In this document: positions 26,096 to 34,078 of the stretch, piece after piece
How the letters are laid out: the number at the start of each line of letters is the position of its first letter
Numbering within the stretch: the first letter of the stretch is position 1
Assembly: GCF_038049935.1 (NCBI RefSeq)
Contig: NZ_CP145886.1
Location: forward strand, 744,001 to 808,000
Reading direction: 5' to 3'
Source of the DNA: Rossellomorea sp. y25
Lineage (GTDB): Bacteria > Bacillota > Bacilli > Bacillales > Bacillaceae_B
DNA length: 64,000 nt
Program-made: the position numbers and the translations under genes
The notes under the pieces: generated by a model
What the model saw: only the letters and a program-made list of their open reading frames with translations
Told to the model about the DNA's origin: nothing
Databases searched by the model: none

Positions 26096-26340
26096 AAAAT
26101 AGCAAATAGCACTATAAATAGCAGGCTAATTCGCATACGGATTAGACCTGCTTTATTTATTGTTATATCAATGTTTTCATCAAATTCGGGGGTGAATTAG
26201 CACTTCAAATAACACCTTAATTAACAAGCGTACAATAATTATTGTACAGCAAAAAAAATGGGTGCTAATTAGGGTGCTAAAGGACTTGTCAATTTCTTGC
26301 GGAAATGAGCCTTTGGTGAGGCATTGTGTGATACAATTGT
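26096..26340. other. Non-coding structured segment at left of cassette block
   Basis: No gene. A hairpin AGCAGG...CCTGCT lies at 26120-26152. A perfect 18-bp palindrome GTACAATAATTATTGTAC lies at 26230-26247. It is flanked by two GGGTGCTAA copies (26260-26268, 26272-26280) on one side and two TTAGCAC/TAACACC inverted relatives (26197-26203, 26210-26216) on the other. The symmetry resembles a protein-binding or recombination site. Confidence 0.5.
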
Positions 26341-26350
26341 AAATAATGGA

Positions 26351-26381
26351 TATTCCATTAACGGGCAGTTTAATGGAAGAA
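26351..26381 (+). repeat. Cassette separator palindrome A
   Basis: TTCCATTAA, loop CGGGCAGT, TTAATGGAA: a perfect 9-bp inverted repeat (26353-26378), 60 bp before the GNAT gene. The core is TTAA-n-GGGCAG-TTTAA. Confidence 0.7.
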
Positions 26382-26440
26382 GGACTTCCTTTAAATATTA
26401 TTGAATATATTACTAATCAATGTTCAAAGGGAGTTATTTA

Positions 26441-26872
26441 ATGGAGATTAGAAAAGCAAATTCAAATGATATAAATGAATTAGCATCACTAATGGAACAA
26501 CTTGGTTATAAGACCTCAATAGAACAAATGAGTGTTAGGTATAAAAATATTGAAGCCACTCAAAACCACTATACTCTAGTCGCTAGTTGTGAAGGAAAAG
26601 TTGTAGGAATGGTTGGATTTCATACTGTTGTTCTTTATAACACTGATGGGATATACGCTAGAGTAATTGCCTTTGTAGTGGATTCCAATTATAGAGGTAA
26701 AGGGATAGGAAGACTTTTATTAACTGAAGCGGAAATATTTGCAAAAAACCTAGGCGCTGATGGAATTGCGCTAAATAGTGGAAATCGTACAGAGCGAAAA
26801 AAAGCACACCAATTTTATGAAAATATGGGATATGCAGCGAAAAGCACAGGATTTACAAAGTCCCTTATTTAA
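26441..26872 (+). CDS. GNAT-family N-acetyltransferase
   Basis: A 143-residue GNAT protein. The acetyl-CoA-binding motif A is FVVDSNYRGKGIGRLLLTEAE (R-x-x-G-x-G/A), followed by GADGIALNSGNRTERKKAHQFYENMGY. Closest in style to aminoglycoside/small-molecule or peptide N-acetyltransferases, substrate unknown. ATG 26441 has AAAGGGAG upstream. AT-rich, and preceded by separator palindrome A and followed by separator B, as if a single-gene cassette. Confidence 0.88.
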   Translation: MEIRKANSNDINELASLMEQLGYKTSIEQMSVRYKNIEATQNHYTLVASCEGKVVGMVGFHTVVLYNTDGIYARVIAFVVDSNYRGKGIGRLLLTEAEIFAKNLGADGIALNSGNRTERKKAHQFYENMGYAAKSTGFTKSLI

Positions 26873-26956
26873 TTAACGTGGGCTTATCCGGAATAAGTAT
26901 GAGCTTCTTTTTTGTTTAAAATTTTTCTTGAGTAGGCTGCTCGGCTTTGAAATAAT

Positions 26957-26991
26957 TGGTATTAAGTTAAAGGGCAGGTTTATTAAATAAT
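26957..26991 (+). repeat. Cassette separator repeat B (degenerate)
   Basis: TTAAGTTAAAGGGCAGGTTT keeps the TTAA-GGGCAG-TTT core of copies A, C and D, but the outer inverted arms are degenerate. It lies between the GNAT gene and the small membrane-protein gene. Confidence 0.5.
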
Positions 26992-27062
26992 AAAAACTCT
27001 AAAGGTAGGTCAGTTTGATTTTGTAATCAGTATCTTGAAGATAACTTAGGTGGAGGGGGATT

Positions 27063-27308
27063 ATGGAAGCAAAAGAGAACAGAAAATTTGGTGATATATA
27101 CCGTATTATCTTGATCACTCATTTCACCCTACTAACAATAAATACTTTTTTCCTTGAAGAGGCTTGGTTTGATTACATTTTTTATTTTTCAAGCTTATTA
27201 TCGATCATTATACTAACTATTTTAAGTATTAATGAAAATAAAAAGGTTTCTGCTATCATACTTTGTTTGCTATTTCTTGGATATTTACTTGCATTTAATA
27301 GTATTTGA
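27063..27308 (+). CDS. Small three-helix membrane protein
   Basis: An 81-residue protein with three hydrophobic helices (IILITHFTLLTINTFF, FYFSSLLSIIILTILSI, AIILCLLFLGYLLAF) and short charged links. GGTGGAGGGGGATT lies immediately before ATG 27063. I recognise no family. It is the middle one of three genes separated by short palindromic repeats. Confidence 0.6.
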   Translation: MEAKENRKFGDIYRIILITHFTLLTINTFFLEEAWFDYIFYFSSLLSIIILTILSINENKKVSAIILCLLFLGYLLAFNSI

Positions 27309-27389
27309 TTAAAAGTACACGAAATAGAAATAAGTTGTTCCGCTTAGGCAGCAATAGTTAAAAATTGTTATAGAAAAGCATTTTCATAA

Positions 27390-27419
27390 CTTCATTAAAG
27401 GGCAGTTTAACCGAATAAG
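27390..27419 (+). repeat. Cassette separator repeat C
   Basis: TTCATTAAAGGGCAGTTTAACCGAA: the same core and orientation as copies A and D, with an imperfect inverted repeat. It lies 132 bp before the serine-hydrolase reading frame. Confidence 0.6.
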
Positions 27420-27550
27420 AGAGTATTTAAATAGGGGGAAGATAACTTGTTTAAGATATTCAACTTTATATAACCGTTAATAAGGGGTCCGCCCTCCAAA
27501 AGTGAAGCTAATTATACTCACTAACAAATCATAATTGGAGGTCATTTAAT

Positions 27551-28702
27551 ATGAGTGGAGAAAATATGAGGGCCAAAGAATTAGATATAGTATTAGATTT
27601 CTTAGAACAATATAAGCTATTTAATGGGACTGTGCTTTTATCTGAGGAAGGCAAACCATTTTACAAGAGAGCGATAGGCAAGAGAACTTTCTCAGAACAA
27701 CATTCCCATAATTCTATTTTTGAAATTGCTTCGATTTCAAAGAGCTTTACAGCTATGGCAATTATGATACTAATTGAGGAGAAAAAACTAAAATTAGACG
27801 ATAATCTAAAAACGTTTTTCCCTTATCTTTCATACAAAAACATTACAATTAAAAATATGCTAAATCATACCTCTGGACTTCCCGATTATATGGAATGGTT
27901 TGAGACAGAGGGGAACTGGGACCAAACAAAAATTGCAACAAATAAAGATGTAATTAAATTCCTGAAAGATGAAGAGCCTGATGTATTATTCCCAGTAAAT
28001 GAGAAGTGGGAGTATTGTAATACAGGGTATGTACTGCTGGCAGAAATCATAGAAATGGTTTCAAAAATGGAGTACGGAGAATTTTTAAAGATAAGAATAT
28101 TTGAACCATTAAGTATGTTAAATACCTCAACGCATTCTTAATTCCTAGATGACGAAATTGAATATTTTTCGTTAGGGTATATCTATGATTGGGAACAGGA
28201 TTTGTACAGACTTCCGAATGAAATCGAAGAGCATAAATATGTGTATTTCCTCGATGGTGTTAAAGGTGATGGCGGTATAAAATCAACCGTGGATGATTTA
28301 CTAAAGTGGGAACGTTCTATATATAATAATGAGTTGGTATCCGAACAATCAAAAGAGTGTATAATTAACCCCAATTATCTTAACGGAGATGCTTCCGTTA
28401 AATATTGCCCTGGTTTGCACAAGGACTTGGGGGGATATGGTCTTGGCTGGAAAATTGAGGACCACCCTCAGTATAAAAAGATTGTGCTTCACGATGGATA
28501 TTGGGCAGGGTATTGTTCTGGTTTAATTAGTTACAAAGATTGTGACAAAGCTATTATTATGCTATGCAACCTCGATTTTACCACTGATGAATTAAACAAG
28601 ATTCCGCATCTTTTAATCCTTACATTAGAGAAGGTTTTGTTCGGTGGCGAAGCAGAACTGCAAGAATTTAAGCAGTTAATTAAGCCTACTTATGTAGAAT
28701 AA
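27551..28702 (+). pseudogene. Class C beta-lactamase-like serine hydrolase with in-frame stop
   Basis: One frame of 383 codons broken only by TAA at 28139-28141. Upstream are the SxxK motif (ASISKSF) and the YxN motif (WEYCNTGY). Downstream, in the same frame, come FLDDEIEYFSLGYIYDWEQD and the HxG motif (LHDGYWAGYCSG). These are the three catalytic motifs of the penicillin-binding/class C beta-lactamase (DUF-type esterase) fold, so the first half alone lacks part of the active site. TAA could derive from a TAT or TAC tyrosine codon by one change. A sequencing error or readthrough are alternatives. GGAGG lies 9 bases before ATG 27551. Confidence 0.8.
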
Positions 28703-28712
28703 TCGAAGCCAA

Positions 28713-28746
28713 TATTCCGTTAAAGGGGGGCTTAACAGAATAAGAA
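28713..28746 (+). repeat. Cassette separator palindrome D
   Basis: TTCCGTTAA, loop AGGGGGGC, TTAACAGAATAAG: the fourth copy, ten bases after the hydrolase stop, in the same orientation as A-C. Confidence 0.6.
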
Positions 28747-28762
28747 GATAATAAAGACATAA

Positions 28763-28792
28763 AAACCCAGAGTCATTTGCTCTGGGTTTTTT
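28763..28792 (+). terminator. Terminator after serine-hydrolase frame
   Basis: AACCCAGAG, 6-nt loop, CTCTGGGTTTTTT. Confidence 0.85.
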
Positions 28793-28867
28793 ACTGTTAA
28801 ATATCGTGCTATTTACATCGTTATTTTCGTTATTTCTGCTGCTAATTGGTGTGTGATTTAAGGTTTT

Positions 28868-28909
28868 CCCTCCCTCAACGGAACCCGTTACGATTTTCAA
28901 TAGGGGGTT
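28868..28909. repeat. Right boundary repeat of AT-rich cassette block
   Basis: Holds both an inverted copy of the left 23-mer (28868-28890, 20/23) and a direct copy of TACGATTTTCA plus AGGGGGTT (28889-28909). Confidence 0.55.
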
Positions 28910-28983
28910 TTTTGTAACGAAATCACTCCAGCATAGTCTTACTTAGGATGGGAGGCATATACGGACACCGACAGTCCAAAAAA

Positions 28984-29007
28984 AACAACCGGCCGGGGCC
29001 GGTTGTT
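28984..29007 (-). terminator. Terminator after DinB-family gene
   Basis: AACAACCGGCC / GGCCGGTTGTT stem, then T run on the minus strand. Confidence 0.8.
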
Positions 29008-29016
29008 CATCACTCT

Positions 29017-29514
29017 TTAGCTTTTCTGAGCATTCATCGCTTCCATTTCTTCCTTACTTGGACCATACACGCCAGGAACCTTTAGACCAGCTTGTCTCAT
29101 CAGAACCGTCAACTGTCCGCGGTGGTGGGCCTGATGCTGAATCAGCAGGCGGAATACGCCCTGAACCGGCATCTCCATGCCGAACAGATTCACCATCTCG
29201 TTCATCTTCTCATCCGACACCTGTTCAGAAACGGCTTCGATCAGGCGATCACTGACCAACTTATACGTTTCACTGATTTCACTTGCTGTTACCGGCGCAT
29301 CTTTTCGAAGATCAGGCACTTCGAATGTGATCCCGACCTGAGCAGGGAAGTAGTATGTAGCTCCCGTGATATGCCATGCAACGCTTCCGATACTGTATAA
29401 GCCTGGCGCCACCTCTTGTTTCAATGACTCGTCTGTCAGGGCATCGAGCACCTTTTGGGTTACGGCTGCTTCTTGTTTCCATTCTTGTAAGAAATCATTT
29501 TTTGATGTAAACAT
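29017..29514 (-). CDS. DinB-family protein
   Basis: A 165-residue DinB four-helix protein. The metal-binding histidines appear in SVAWHITGATYYF and IQHQAHHRGQLTVLMRQAG, the latter very typical of the family. Proteins of this type include bacillithiol transferases and DNA-damage-inducible DinB of unknown activity. ATTAAGGGAGGAATAA lies before ATG 29514. It differs clearly from the DinB-like proteins at 13999 and 37471. Confidence 0.85.
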   Translation of the reverse strand: MFTSKNDFLQEWKQEAAVTQKVLDALTDESLKQEVAPGLYSIGSVAWHITGATYYFPAQVGITFEVPDLRKDAPVTASEISETYKLVSDRLIEAVSEQVSDEKMNEMVNLFGMEMPVQGVFRLLIQHQAHHRGQLTVLMRQAGLKVPGVYGPSKEEMEAMNAQKS

Positions 29515-29653
29515 GGTTATTCCTCCCTTAATGTAATCAACATTATTGTAGCACGTTGAGTGACGAGAACGCTTCTTTTAAAGACTGAGGTTTTCTTCGA
29601 TCATGACAAAGCGCGACATCCTGGCCAGTGGCGGTATTTATGCTAAAACGTCA

Positions 29654-30415
29654 TCACTCTGAAACAAGCAACTTCGTCTTACACGTGCTAAATTCCTCTA
29701 TCCAATCAGATCCAATGTTTCCATCCGTGACAATATAGTCGACCTTCTGGAGAGGGGCGATCCGGACGGTGACCTCTTTGCCGAATTTGGTGTGGTCTGC
29801 TGCCACATAGACTTTTTTCGAGATTTCGATGATTTTCTTCCTGGTGACGGCTTCTTCAAGGTTGTAATCGGATATGCCCCTCTCGGTTGTGATTCCGCTC
29901 GCGCAAATAAAGGCTTTCAGAATGTTCAGCTCATCAAAATTAAATATATAATCGTAGGCGACGACGGAGCTTTCGTGTCTTCTGATCTTGCCGCCGATGA
30001 TGATGAGCTCGATTTCACTGTTGATGAGCTCTGTGATGACAGGCAGTGAATTGGTCACGACGGTCAGGTTTTTTCTGTTCTTGATGGCTTTCGCCAATTG
30101 ATAGGTCGTGGAGCCGCTGTCGATGTAAATGCAATCTCCCTCTTGGATCTGTTCATTGCATCGTCGGGCGATGCTTTCCTTTTCTTCAAGTCGGCTCACC
30201 ATGCGATCAGCCATCGCGGATTCCCCGAAGTCATCTTCAAGTAATTTGATTCCTCCATAAATCTTTTCGATCTCTCTGTTTTCAGAAAGAATGTTTAAGT
30301 CTCTCCTAAGTGTATCAATGGATATGCCTAACTCTTCCGTAAGTTCTGCGTGTTTTAATACCTTCTTTTCTTTTAATAAGTCCATGATTCTTTGACGTCT
30401 TTCCAGTGGAAACAT
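29654..30415 (-). CDS. DeoR-family regulator, probably of the phosphonate operon
   Basis: A 253-residue DeoR protein. An N-terminal helix-turn-helix (PLERRQRIMDLLKEKKVLKHAELTEELGISIDTLRRDLNIL) is followed by a sugar-phosphate-sensor DeoRC domain (GDCIYIDSGSTTYQLAKAI, VTNSLPVITEL, YVAADHTKFGK). It is divergent from the phosphonate operon with 220 bp between, so local control by a phosphorylated intermediate is likely. ATG 30415 gives the normal N-terminus. ATG 30427 is an alternative without ribosome site. Confidence 0.82.
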   Translation of the reverse strand: MFPLERRQRIMDLLKEKKVLKHAELTEELGISIDTLRRDLNILSENREIEKIYGGIKLLEDDFGESAMADRMVSRLEEKESIARRCNEQIQEGDCIYIDSGSTTYQLAKAIKNRKNLTVVTNSLPVITELINSEIELIIIGGKIRRHESSVVAYDYIFNFDELNILKAFICASGITTERGISDYNLEEAVTRKKIIEISKKVYVAADHTKFGKEVTVRIAPLQKVDYIVTDGNIGSDWIEEFSTCKTKLLVSE

Positions 30416-30554
30416 ACCCTCACCCATTCTGTATTGTTACTTGTAGTGTAAGGGTACTGGCGGAAACTTTCAATGATGATTATGTAAAAATATGAAAACA
30501 CCTTTGTTAATATATGCATAAGTTAGTTAGAAGTTATTAAAGATATGTGCAACT

Positions 30555-30608
30555 TTTACATAACCTTTACACAAAACGTGACGTCTATTTACAGAAAGTT
30601 TTTATACT
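30555..30608 (+). promoter_or_regulatory. Candidate PhoP box array and -10 of phn operon
   Basis: TTTACA occurs at 30555-30560, 30566-30571 and 30588-30593, which is an 11-bp period with one degenerate position at 30577. Nine bases later comes TATACT (30603-30608). PhoP of Bacillus binds TT(A/T/C)ACA direct repeats with 4-6 nt spacers. The same hexamer-9-TATACT layout precedes phoD in this window. Confidence 0.65.
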
Positions 30609-30635
30609 GAGGGTGTGATTGAGGAGGTGACGCGT

Positions 30636-31388
30636 TTGCTTACATTACATGGAGTTCGCAAACAATTCGATAAAAAAGTCGTGTTAGAGGATATCACGAT
30701 TGATATTAACCAAGGGGAGATCGTTTCGCTTCTGGGTCCGAGCGGAAGCGGGAAAACGACGCTGCTCAACATCATCCTGGGGCTCACAAATATGGATGAT
30801 GGACGAATCCTTTTCAACGGACAGGACGTGTCAAACGTCTCGATGAAAAAGCGCGGATTCAACATCGTTTTTCAGGATTATGCGTTATTTCCAAATTTGA
30901 ACGCGTATCAAAATATCGTGTATGGACTCAAAAACCAGAAAGTGAAACTCCTAGATGCAGAACTGCAGGAATACATAGACTTCCTGGAGCTTGAGCCTCA
31001 TCTGGAAAAACGGATCGGCGAGCTGTCAGGGGGCCAGAAACAGAGAGTCGCCCTTGCACGGACACTGGTGACGAGGCCGAAAGTGCTGTTACTCGATGAA
31101 CCGCTGAGTGCATTGGATGGCGTGATCAAGGAGTCCATCAAGGACCGGATCAAGTCAATCGCGAAAGAACTGGGACTCACGACGATCATCGTCACCCACG
31201 ATCCCGAGGAAGCACTGACGCTTTCCGATAAGATTCTCATTATTAATGAAGGAAAGGTCGCCCAGTATGGAACGCCTAAGGAAATTATTCAACAGCCACA
31301 GGATGAGTTCGTCCGGGAGTTCATTTTGAAGCAGCTGCAAATTAAGCGAAACAATATTTATGCCCTGTTTGGTGATAGCCATGATTAA
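30636..31388 (+). CDS. phnT: 2-aminoethylphosphonate ABC transporter ATP-binding protein
   Basis: A 250-residue ABC ATPase with Walker A GPSGSGKT, Q-loop VFQDYALFPNLN, signature LSGGQKQRVALAR, Walker B VLLLDEPLSALD and switch His VTHDPEEA. It belongs to the spermidine/Fe3+/phosphonate (PotA/FbpC-like) branch. The phn assignment comes from the operon: fused permease, binding lipoprotein and then phnW and phnX. TTG 30636, five bases after GAGGAGGTGA, is preferred over an upstream in-frame codon. It overlaps the permease gene by 8 bp. Confidence 0.85.
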   Translation: MLTLHGVRKQFDKKVVLEDITIDINQGEIVSLLGPSGSGKTTLLNIILGLTNMDDGRILFNGQDVSNVSMKKRGFNIVFQDYALFPNLNAYQNIVYGLKNQKVKLLDAELQEYIDFLELEPHLEKRIGELSGGQKQRVALARTLVTRPKVLLLDEPLSALDGVIKESIKDRIKSIAKELGLTTIIVTHDPEEALTLSDKILIINEGKVAQYGTPKEIIQQPQDEFVREFILKQLQIKRNNIYALFGDSHD

Positions 31389-33003
31389 AGTGAAACCGGA
31401 AATGAAGGTCATCTTTTACGCTGCATCGGGATTGTTTCTAGTCTTCTTGGTCCTGCCTCTCATGTTCTTGCTGATGAAGTCCCTTGAAGGTGGTCAGGGG
31501 TTTACGTTATCGACGTATCTAGAGGCCTTATCAAATGAGGAGATTTTAACCGCGATCGGGAACAGCTTTAAAGTATCGGCGGTAACGGCATTGATCACAA
31601 CGGTCCTGGCGTTTGTGATGGCCTACTCGATCAATGCAACGAGAATTCATCCAGCCTTCAAGGGTGTGTTGAAAACGGGGATACTCCTGCCCATGCTGCT
31701 TCCGACCATTACATACGGATTTGCCATTATGTACTCCTTCGGAAATCAGGGGCTGTTTTCGAAGCTGTTTGGCTCGCCGCTCTTTGATATGTATGGCTTT
31801 AACGGGCTGCTGATCGGTTATGTGATCTACACATTGCCGCCGGCGTTTCTCGTCATTCATAATTCGTTTCAGTACATTGACAAGAAATTCATCATCGTCT
31901 CGAAGCTGATGGGGGACAGCACCATCAGAAGCTTTATGAATACGATCGTCATTCCGCTGTGGGGGACACTCGGAGGGGCCTTTGTCCTTTCGTTCATTCT
32001 TAGCTTTACAGACTTCGGCATTCCTGCTTCCATCGGGGGAACATATACGGTGGTTGCGACGCTCTTGTATCAGGTGATGCTCGGTTCGATCCCGGATTTC
32101 AATCAGGGGGCTGTCATAGCCGTACTGATGCTGCTGCCGGCTGTCCTGGGAATCCTGCTCCTTCGCTATTTGGAGAAAATGAATTTTCACTATGACAAGG
32201 TGACGGACACGGAGCTGCTGGGGAATCGATGGAGGGACGCGGTCCTTGGATCACTTGCCTTTCTTATTTTATCCGCGATGGTCGCGACGTTTGCGATTAT
32301 GTTCATCGCTCCGTTCCTGAAGCAATATCCGTTCAACAATACCTTTACCTGGGAGCATATCATCGATACGTTCAGCTCCAGTGATTTAACGGGGGTCTAT
32401 AAGAATTCTCTTTTCGTTTCCGTACTGACGGCGATCTTCGGAACCATTGTCGCCTATGGAGCGGCCCTGATCAATGGAAGGACAGCCGTGAAAGGAAAAT
32501 CCGTTATGGACGGGATTGCAATGGTCACGAATACGGTTCCCGGGATGGTGCTCGGGCTGTCTTATCTGCTTTTATTCAATGGGACGAGCTTCAAAGGTAC
32601 CTTTGCCATCTTGATCTTCTGTAATTTGATTCACTTTTTCACGACCCCGTATTTAATGGCAAAGCATTCCCTGTCGAAGATGAATCCAGGCTGGGAAACA
32701 ACAGGGGAGCTCCTCGGGGACAGCTGGTTCAAAACCGTGCGCCGGGTCATCATTCCGAACTCAGCCACGACCATTCTTGAGATGGCGGGCTACTATTTTA
32801 TCAATTCAATGGTTACGATCAGTGGAATCATTTTTCTGATCACGGCAGAAACGTCGTTGGTTTCGAGTAAAATCCAGCAGCTTCAGCACTTTGCGAAGTT
32901 CAACGAAATCTTTGTCCTGTCCCTGCTCATCTTTGGGACGAATTTGATCGTCAAGCTGTTACTGGGCTTTTGGCAAAAAAGAGCATCACTTCATACGTTT
33001 TGA
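31381..33003 (+). CDS. 2-aminoethylphosphonate ABC transporter permease, fused two-domain
   Basis: A 540-residue permease with two consecutive binding-protein-dependent transport (MetI-like) domains of about six helices each. The EAA-type loops appear as KLMGDSTIRSFMNTIVIPLWGTLGGAF in the first half and ELLGDSWFKTVRRVIIPNSATTILEMAG in the second. This corresponds to PhnU and PhnV fused in one chain, as usual in Bacillus homologs. ATG 31381 overlaps the ATPase gene. It forms the membrane pore for phosphonate uptake. Confidence 0.85.
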   Translation: MIKVKPEMKVIFYAASGLFLVFLVLPLMFLLMKSLEGGQGFTLSTYLEALSNEEILTAIGNSFKVSAVTALITTVLAFVMAYSINATRIHPAFKGVLKTGILLPMLLPTITYGFAIMYSFGNQGLFSKLFGSPLFDMYGFNGLLIGYVIYTLPPAFLVIHNSFQYIDKKFIIVSKLMGDSTIRSFMNTIVIPLWGTLGGAFVLSFILSFTDFGIPASIGGTYTVVATLLYQVMLGSIPDFNQGAVIAVLMLLPAVLGILLLRYLEKMNFHYDKVTDTELLGNRWRDAVLGSLAFLILSAMVATFAIMFIAPFLKQYPFNNTFTWEHIIDTFSSSDLTGVYKNSLFVSVLTAIFGTIVAYGAALINGRTAVKGKSVMDGIAMVTNTVPGMVLGLSYLLLFNGTSFKGTFAILIFCNLIHFFTTPYLMAKHSLSKMNPGWETTGELLGDSWFKTVRRVIIPNSATTILEMAGYYFINSMVTISGIIFLITAETSLVSSKIQQLQHFAKFNEIFVLSLLIFGTNLIVKLLLGFWQKRASLHTF

Positions 33004-33066
33004 AAGGTGGCGGCCTAAGACAGTGGTCGCAAGCCTTGAAAATAAAAAATCTACTCAAAGGGAGAC

Positions 33067-34065
33067 ATGAACATGCTAAGCAAAATGAAAAAAGGGTTTC
33101 TACATTTATTGCTGGTATCATCTGTTGCAACACTGGCAGCATGCGGCAGTTCGGCATCAGGGGAAGAGGAAAAAGTGGTGATTTCAACGAATGGCGATGA
33201 TGAAGCGGTGGAAGCGATGGAAACCGCATTGAAAGGCGCAGGCTATGAAGGGAAATATGTCATTCAATCCCTCGGGACATCTGAATTAGGCGGAAAGCTT
33301 TTAGTAGAGGGAGAGAAAACGGATTCTGATTTGATTACAATGAGTTCTTACTATATTGAAAGTGCTCAGAAAAAGTATGACATGTTTGCTGATTTGAAAT
33401 TTGATCCGAAGGCATTGGAGGAGACTCCAGCTTATTATACTCCGATTCTATCAAATACAGGCTCCATTTTCGTGAACACGGAAATCCTGAAACAAAAAGG
33501 CTTAGAGATGCCAACGTCGATCAAGGACCTGGTGAAGCCGGAATATAAAAATCTTGTATCGATCCCGAACATTATGGATTCTTCTACAGGCTGGCTTCTC
33601 GTCCAATCCATCATGAGCGAGTACGGTGAAGAAGAAGGGAAAGCCATTCTACAACAATTGATTGCGAATGTCGGGCCTCATCTTGAAAGCTCAGGCTCCG
33701 GTCCCATCAAGAAGGTGCAGGCAGGAGAGGTTGCTGTCGGATTCGGACTGCGTCATCAGGCAGTGGCAGCCAAGGAAAATGGAGAGCCGATCGACTATGT
33801 CGACCCGACAGAAGGGAACTTCTCGTTAACTGAATCGGTAGCGGTTGTGGAAAAGGATGAAGCGACCACGGAGCTTGCACAGGAAATGGCGAAGGTCATC
33901 ATTGAAGACGGACGAGAAGAGTTAATAGAGTCCTATCCTGTTGCGCTTTATAAAGGGGAAACCGTATCTGAGAGCAATAAACCGGCTCATTCGAAGACAT
34001 TCTCAGAGCCATTGACCGTCGATCTATTGAAAGAACATCAGGAATTCTTTAAATCTGCTAAATAA
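33067..34065 (+). CDS. phnS: Phosphonate ABC transporter substrate-binding lipoprotein
   Basis: A 332-residue extracellular binding protein with a lipoprotein signal ending VATLAAC. The fold is type II (PotD/FbpA-like): VVISTNGDDEAVEAMETALK, SSYYIESAQKKYDMF, VNTEILKQKGLEMPTSIKDLVKPEYKN. It would deliver 2-aminoethylphosphonate to the fused permease. The gene name rests on operon context. ATG 33067 or 33073 may be used, behind CAAAGGGAGA. Confidence 0.8.
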   Translation: MNMLSKMKKGFLHLLLVSSVATLAACGSSASGEEEKVVISTNGDDEAVEAMETALKGAGYEGKYVIQSLGTSELGGKLLVEGEKTDSDLITMSSYYIESAQKKYDMFADLKFDPKALEETPAYYTPILSNTGSIFVNTEILKQKGLEMPTSIKDLVKPEYKNLVSIPNIMDSSTGWLLVQSIMSEYGEEEGKAILQQLIANVGPHLESSGSGPIKKVQAGEVAVGFGLRHQAVAAKENGEPIDYVDPTEGNFSLTESVAVVEKDEATTELAQEMAKVIIEDGREELIESYPVALYKGETVSESNKPAHSKTFSEPLTVDLLKEHQEFFKSAK

Positions 34066-34078
34066 GGAGGGGGAACCT

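Noticed and set aside
31546..32190. 214-codon minus-strand frame in the permease
   Set aside because: Mirror image of the clear fused permease; no family features.
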